Shown here one piece after another: positions 60,055-64,000 of a stretch of DNA of 64,000 nucleotides. The stretch's first letter is position 1, and the number at the start of each line of letters is the position of its first letter. Location: contig NZ_CP114283.1 in the NCBI RefSeq assembly GCF_027107535.1, positions 310,001 to 374,000 of the forward strand, read 5' to 3'. The stretch is from Streptomyces aurantiacus. GTDB lineage: Bacteria; Actinomycetota; Actinomycetes; Streptomycetales; Streptomycetaceae. The notes under the pieces were generated by a model. The model searched no databases and was not told the origin of the DNA. It worked only from the letters and a program-made list of their open reading frames with translations. A program made the position numbers and the translations under genes.

Positions 60055-62337
60055 CTACGGGAAGTTGCCGCCGTTGCCGTTTCCGCCGCCGTTGTTCCCG
60101 TCGTTCCCGCCGATCGTCCACTCGTCCGGGATCGAGAAGGACGGCGTCGGGATCTCGGGCTGGCCGTTCCCGCCGTTGTTGCCGTTGCCTCCGTTGTTCC
60201 CGCCGCGGTTGTCCCCGTTGTTGCCGTCGTCGTTGTCGTCCTCGTCACCGCCGCCGTCACCCTTGCCGGTGTCGGGCCTGGGGATGTGGACGAGGTTGAA
60301 CGGGGGCGCGGGCTTGCCTTCCAGCGCGCCGCTCATCATGTCGCGCCAGATCGGTCCGGGGACCTTGCCGCCGAAGACCTTGTCGTGCGGGACACCGCCG
60401 ATGGTGATGTTGACCATCCGCCGCTTGTGGGCCGGGTCGCCGACCCAGACCGCGCCCGCCATGTTCGGCGTGTAGCCGACGAACCAGGCCGCGTAACGCT
60501 CGTCCGTCGTACCGGTCTTGCCCGCGCTCGCCCGGCTGCCGAGGCCCGCCTCCGTACCCGTACCGTCCTCGACGACACCCTTGAGCAGGGTGTTGATCGT
60601 GTCGGCGGTCGTCTCGGACATGGCGCGCTTGCAGCTCGTCTTCGGCACGGACAGCGACTTCTTCTGGCCGCCGACGGTCTGGCTGATCGACTCGATGGCG
60701 ACCGGCGAGCAGTACGTGCCCCGCGTGGCGAAGGTCGCGTAGGCGTTGGCCATCGTCAGCGGGGACATCTCCTGCGTGCCCAGGGCGATGGACGGGGCCT
60801 GGTTCATCTTCCTGCCGTCGGCGCGCTCGACGCCCATCTTGCCCGCCATCTCGGTCACGGGGCAGATGCCGATGTCGCTGATCAGCTGGATGTAGTAGGT
60901 GTTGACCGACTTCGCGGTCGCGTCCCGCATGTCGTACGGGCCGACCTCGCTCTCGTTCTCGTTGGCGACCGGGACACCCTTCTCGTTCCAGCTGGCGCCG
61001 TTGCACGCCGAGACCGGGCTCGGGTAGTCCATCTCGTACGGCGACGAGTACACCTGCGTCGCGGGCTTGCCGCCCTCCAGGGCGGCGGCGGCCACGATCG
61101 GCTTGAACGTCGAACCGGGCTGGTAGCCCGCGCCGCCGCCCATGCTGCCGTCGACCGACAGGTTGAGCTGCGTCTCGTTCTTGCCGAAGCCGTACGGGCG
61201 CGACTGGCCCATCGCGAGGATCTTGCCGGTGCCGGGCTCGACGATGGTCGCGGCGGTCGCCACGGCGTCGCTCTTGTAGACGTGGTCCTTGACCGACTGC
61301 TGCACCGACTTCTGCGACTGCGGGTCGAGCGTCGTGCGGATCGTGAGACCGCCCTGGTTCCAGACCTTGGCCCGGGCCTTCTGGGTCTTGCCGAAGACCG
61401 GGTCGTTCAGGAAGACCTCGCGGACGTAGTCGCAGAAGAAGCCGGCGCCCTTGACCGCCGTGATGCAGCCGTTCTTCGGCTTGCTGACCTTCAGGCCGAG
61501 CGGCTCCTTCTTGGCCTTGTCGGCCTCCGCCTGCGAGATGTCGTGCACGTCGGCCATGCGCTGCAGCACGATGCTGCGCCGCTTCTTGGCCTCGGCCTCG
61601 TCGTTGACCGGGTCGTACCGGCTCGGTGACTGGACGATGCCGGCGAGGAGCGCGGCCTGCCCCAGCTCGAGGTCCTTGGCGGACTTGGAGAAGTAGCGCT
61701 GGGCCGCGGCCTCGACGCCGTAGGCCTGCTGGCCGAAGAACGTGATGTTCAGGTAGTTCTCGAGGATCTTCTTCTTGCCGAGCTCCTCCTCGACCTGGAT
61801 CGCGAACTTCAGCTCGCGGACCTTACGGCCGAGGGTCTGCTGGGTGGCCTGGGCGACCTTCGTCGCGTCGTTGCCCGCCTCCTCCACGAAGACGTTCTTC
61901 ACGTACTGCTGCGTGAGCGTCGAGGCGCCCTCCGAGACGCCGCCGCTCTGCGCGTTCTTGTTGAGGGCCCGCAGGACGCCCTTGAGGTCGACCGCGCCGT
62001 GTTCGTAGAACCGCGCGTCCTCGATCGCGACGATCGCCTTCTGCATGTACGGCGAGATGTCCTTGAGGTCGACCACCGTGCGGTCACGTGAGTAGACCGT
62101 GGCGATCTGGCCGCCCTGGTTGTCCAGGATCGTGGTGCGCTGGCTCAGTGGCGGCCGCTTCAGGTTGGCGGGGATCTCGTCGAACCCCTCGACCGAACCC
62201 TTGGCCGCGAGACCGAGCGCGCCGAACGCCGGAACGGCGATTCCGGCCATGACGGCACCCGCGAGCACGCTGACACCGAGGAACTTGGCGGCCTGCTGCG
62301 TAGGGGACAGACCACCACCCGAGCGCTTCTTTGGCAT
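60055..62337 (-). CDS. Class A penicillin-binding protein (transglycosylase/transpeptidase)
   Basis: This 760-residue protein has an N-terminal helix (about 20-42). The GT51 domain follows, with catalytic EDARFYEHGAVD and ASTLTQQYVKN. The transpeptidase has Ser409 in GSTFKP, SVN and KTGTT. It polymerises and cross-links peptidoglycan. The C-terminal 70 residues are an unusual Gly/Asn/Asp tail (DDNDDGNNGDNRGGNNGGN). It is divergent from wblA by about 400 bp. Confidence 0.96.
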   Translation of the reverse strand: MPKKRSGGGLSPTQQAAKFLGVSVLAGAVMAGIAVPAFGALGLAAKGSVEGFDEIPANLKRPPLSQRTTILDNQGGQIATVYSRDRTVVDLKDISPYMQKAIVAIEDARFYEHGAVDLKGVLRALNKNAQSGGVSEGASTLTQQYVKNVFVEEAGNDATKVAQATQQTLGRKVRELKFAIQVEEELGKKKILENYLNITFFGQQAYGVEAAAQRYFSKSAKDLELGQAALLAGIVQSPSRYDPVNDEAEAKKRRSIVLQRMADVHDISQAEADKAKKEPLGLKVSKPKNGCITAVKGAGFFCDYVREVFLNDPVFGKTQKARAKVWNQGGLTIRTTLDPQSQKSVQQSVKDHVYKSDAVATAATIVEPGTGKILAMGQSRPYGFGKNETQLNLSVDGSMGGGAGYQPGSTFKPIVAAAALEGGKPATQVYSSPYEMDYPSPVSACNGASWNEKGVPVANENESEVGPYDMRDATAKSVNTYYIQLISDIGICPVTEMAGKMGVERADGRKMNQAPSIALGTQEMSPLTMANAYATFATRGTYCSPVAIESISQTVGGQKKSLSVPKTSCKRAMSETTADTINTLLKGVVEDGTGTEAGLGSRASAGKTGTTDERYAAWFVGYTPNMAGAVWVGDPAHKRRMVNITIGGVPHDKVFGGKVPGPIWRDMMSGALEGKPAPPFNLVHIPRPDTGKGDGGGDEDDNDDGNNGDNRGGNNGGNGNNGGNGQPEIPTPSFSIPDEWTIGGNDGNNGGGNGNGGNFP

Positions 62338-62745
62338 GAGGGCAGCCTACGTTCTCATTCGCCGGACACGCGTATAGGCCTTGGCCTAAGCTGCTCTCAA
62401 CTGTCACAGCAGTAGGGCTGCGTATCAATACGTCCGGCGACCCCGAATCGTTCCGGTCGGCACTCAGCTTTTTCGTTGAGGACGTGCCCGAATCCGCCTC
62501 ATGTGTCAGCTGTCGTCCGTTGTGACGCAAGTCAACTGTCCCGGTTTGCCGGGAAGGTCACGCATGTCGTCGGGTCACTCCGTTGGGTGATCTGTCGCGT
62601 ACCCATAGTCCATTCGGGCCATTCAAGATTGGGCCCGAAGGGGCTGGTTGACTGTGCCCGCCTTCCGTAACGTCCTCAACTGGCGGCGGTGAATATGCCG
62701 CTGCCGCCGTGGGGGAGCCTCGATTCGGGAGAGGACGGCGCCGGT
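62338..62745. other. 408-bp divergent region upstream of wblA
   Basis: No gene is seen. TGACGCAAGTCA (62523-62534) is a 4-4-4 inverted repeat and may be a regulator site. The length fits the known complex control of wblA in Streptomyces, where AdpA and BldD have been reported as regulators. I cannot assign specific boxes. Confidence 0.45.
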
Positions 62746-63084
62746 ATGGGCTGGGTAACCGACTGGAGTGCGCAGGCGGCCTGCCGCACTACCGATCCGG
62801 ATGAACTGTTCGTTCAAGGAGCAGCGCAGAACCGGGCCAAGGCGGTGTGCACCGGCTGCCCGGTGCGCACGGAGTGCCTGGCCGACGCGCTGGACAACCG
62901 CGTCGAGTTCGGAGTGTGGGGAGGAATGACGGAGCGGGAGCGCCGCGCACTGCTGCGCAGGCGACCGACCGTCACCTCTTGGCGCAGGCTGCTTGAAACA
63001 GCGCGTATCGAATACGAGCGAGGTGCGGGAATCCTGCCCCTCGACGAGGAAGAGGTGTACGAGCACTACGCGGCGGTCGGCTGA
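62746..63084 (+). CDS. wblA: WhiB-like regulator WblA
   Basis: This 112-residue protein begins MGWVTDWSAQAACRTTDPDE. The four cluster-binding cysteines are Cys13, Cys35, Cys38 and Cys44 (CTGCPVRTEC), followed by GVWGG. WblA is a global regulator needed for sporulation and acting as a repressor of antibiotic production, using a [4Fe-4S] cluster. ATG 62746 gives the length I remember for WblA; GTG 62689 would add 19 residues. The flanking genes, a class A penicillin-binding protein and an ArsA-like ATPase, match its usual context. Confidence 0.93.
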   Translation: MGWVTDWSAQAACRTTDPDELFVQGAAQNRAKAVCTGCPVRTECLADALDNRVEFGVWGGMTERERRALLRRRPTVTSWRRLLETARIEYERGAGILPLDEEEVYEHYAAVG

Positions 63085-63213
63085 CCGGACCGCCGCGCGC
63101 ACCGGGCCCACAGCGGGTCCGTACGCGCCAGGGGTGCGAGTGGCGTCCTCGGCACTACGCGGGACGTCCACGCGACCCTCGTACGGCGACGTACGTCACC
63201 GACGTACGCGCCA

Positions 63214-63231
63214 GGGGCCTTCGGTGGCCCC
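63214..63231. terminator. Short hairpin between wblA and the ArsA-like gene
   Basis: GGGGCC (63214-63219) pairs with GGCCCC (63226-63231) around TTCGGT, just before the stop of the convergent ArsA-like gene. TACGCGCCAGGGG occurs twice nearby (63122 and 63205). Confidence 0.5.
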
Positions 63232-63240
63232 CCGAGAGGC

Positions 63241-64000
63241 TCAGGAAGCTCCGGCCGGCGAGGTACCGGCCGCGAGCCGGTCCCCGATGTCCCGCAGCCC
63301 AGCGAGGTCGTGCACGTCGCCGGGCAGCGCGGCCACCTCGGCCACCGCCACCTCCGGGTGGAGTGCGGCGAAGCGGTCACGCGTGCGCTGCTCGCGGGAG
63401 AGCAGCTGCATGCGCTCGGCGTGCAGCCTCAGCAGACCTGCTGTGAGTTGTTCGACGGTGCGGTCCTCCGGTCCTGCTCCGTCGGCGGTGTTCCGGTCCG
63501 CGGCGGGGGAGCCTGCGTCGGATTCGGGAGCCTCGGGATCAGTGGTCCGGGTAGCGGATGCTTCTGAACTGCCGTACGTGTCGGGAGAGTTACGAAGTCC
63601 AGCTTTCCCGTCCACCTGATCCACAATGCGGGCCTCGTCAAGATTTTCCGCGGCGGCGAGCGCCCGCTCGGCGGACAGCCGGGTGGCGCCGCTGCCGTGC
63701 ACCCGGTTCAGCACGAGACCGGCGAGCGGCATGTCCTCGGCGGCCAGCCGCTCCACGAAGTACGCCGCCTCGCGCAGCGCGTCCCGCTCCGGGGCCGCGA
63801 CGACGAGAAAGGCGGTACCGGGCGCCTGGAGCAGCTTGTACGTGGCGTCCGCGCGGGTGCGGAAGCCGCCGAAGGTGGTGTCCATGGCGGCCACGAACGT
63901 CTGGACGTCCTTGAGGAGCTGGCCGCCCAGCAGCTTGCCGAGGGTGCCGGTCATCATCGACATCCCGACGTTCAGGAACTTCATCCCCGCGCGGCCGCCC
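63241..64000 (-). CDS. ArsA-like ATPase, C-terminal part (runs off the window)
   Basis: About 250 C-terminal residues are visible. The frame remains open to base 64000, and the P-loop start is not seen, so the gene continues beyond the window. It contains FLNVGMSMMTGTLGKLLGGQ, ATYKLLQAPGTAFLVVAAPERDALREA and VLNRVHGSG, as in the ArsA/Get3-type anion-transporting ATPases encoded as tandem pairs after wblA. The C-terminal extension is acidic and low in complexity. The role in Streptomyces is not clear. Confidence 0.88.
   Translation of the reverse strand, partial: GGRAGMKFLNVGMSMMTGTLGKLLGGQLLKDVQTFVAAMDTTFGGFRTRADATYKLLQAPGTAFLVVAAPERDALREAAYFVERLAAEDMPLAGLVLNRVHGSGATRLSAERALAAAENLDEARIVDQVDGKAGLRNSPDTYGSSEASATRTTDPEAPESDAGSPAADRNTADGAGPEDRTVEQLTAGLLRLHAERMQLLSREQRTRDRFAALHPEVAVAEVAALPGDVHDLAGLRDIGDRLAAGTSPAGAS

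Noticed and set aside
62523..62534. BldD box upstream of wblA
   Set aside because: TGACGCAAGTCA has the right symmetry, but the spacing between AC and GT is one base short of the BldD consensus I know.
1..64000. CRISPR arrays, rRNA genes and insertion sequences
   Set aside because: No regularly spaced repeats, rRNA sequence or transposase-like protein was seen anywhere in the window.

Overview
The window is high-GC actinobacterial DNA and almost certainly comes from a Streptomyces chromosome. Third codon positions are very GC-rich, and the gene content is typical of the genus: WblA, a WhiB-family regulator; tandem NarL-type two-component systems; a Ser/Thr kinase with a proline-rich linker; DUF5063; SCO3933-family and Spd proteins; and a pSAM2-like integrative element. 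From memory, the order kynU, two-component systems, P450, purA, recR, lysC-asd, penicillin-binding protein, wblA, ArsA matches the core chromosome of S. coelicolor. The window would therefore be a core region interrupted by one mobile element.

Positions 1-42.9 kb are core. The region starts with the end of kynureninase, a TetR regulator and a kynurenine formamidase-like hydrolase. A hydrolase-acyltransferase-sensor kinase-response regulator operon follows, then a second, paralogous kinase-regulator pair; both units are preceded by the same 21-bp box. Next come a cytochrome P450, a degenerate diacylglycerol-kinase-like protein, purA, a GntR regulator, an aminotransferase, a DJ-1/MarR pair behind a structured operator, a membrane Ser/Thr kinase, a SLATT-like protein, ybaB, recR and DUF5063. 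After these lie a secreted metalloprotease with a partner, a secreted SnoaL-like protein, an OmpR-type two-component system, lysC-asd, and an ECF sigma factor with a membrane partner behind a structured leader. The last core genes on this side are SURF1, an S9 peptidase, a CASTOR-like ion-channel/NAD-binding protein, a permease pair, an SMP-30-like protein and a DUF4352 lipoprotein.

Positions 42.93-57.19 kb hold one actinomycete integrative and conjugative element (AICE) in tRNA-Pro(CGG). It is bounded by 97-bp direct repeats that differ at one base. From right to left it carries a tyrosine integrase, an excisionase-like protein, a RepSA-like initiator, small Spd spread proteins, a DUF2637 membrane protein, an FtsK-like TraSA, an SCO3933-family protein, a GntR/KorSA-like repressor with palindromic operators, a divergent Nudix (Pif-like) gene and an anti-sigma-like ATPase. 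Its cargo is the most interesting gene here: a 1300-residue, visibly AT-richer protein with an N-terminal Mrr-like nuclease fold, a central NACHT/STAND NTPase and a long C-terminal region. This is the layout of antiviral STAND (Avs) proteins. Next to it is a 370-bp non-coding stretch with two large inverted-repeat structures.

Positions 57.2-64 kb are core again: a Pr6Pr membrane protein, a metallophosphoesterase, a YqeY protein, a class A penicillin-binding protein, wblA, and an ArsA-like ATPase cut by the window end.
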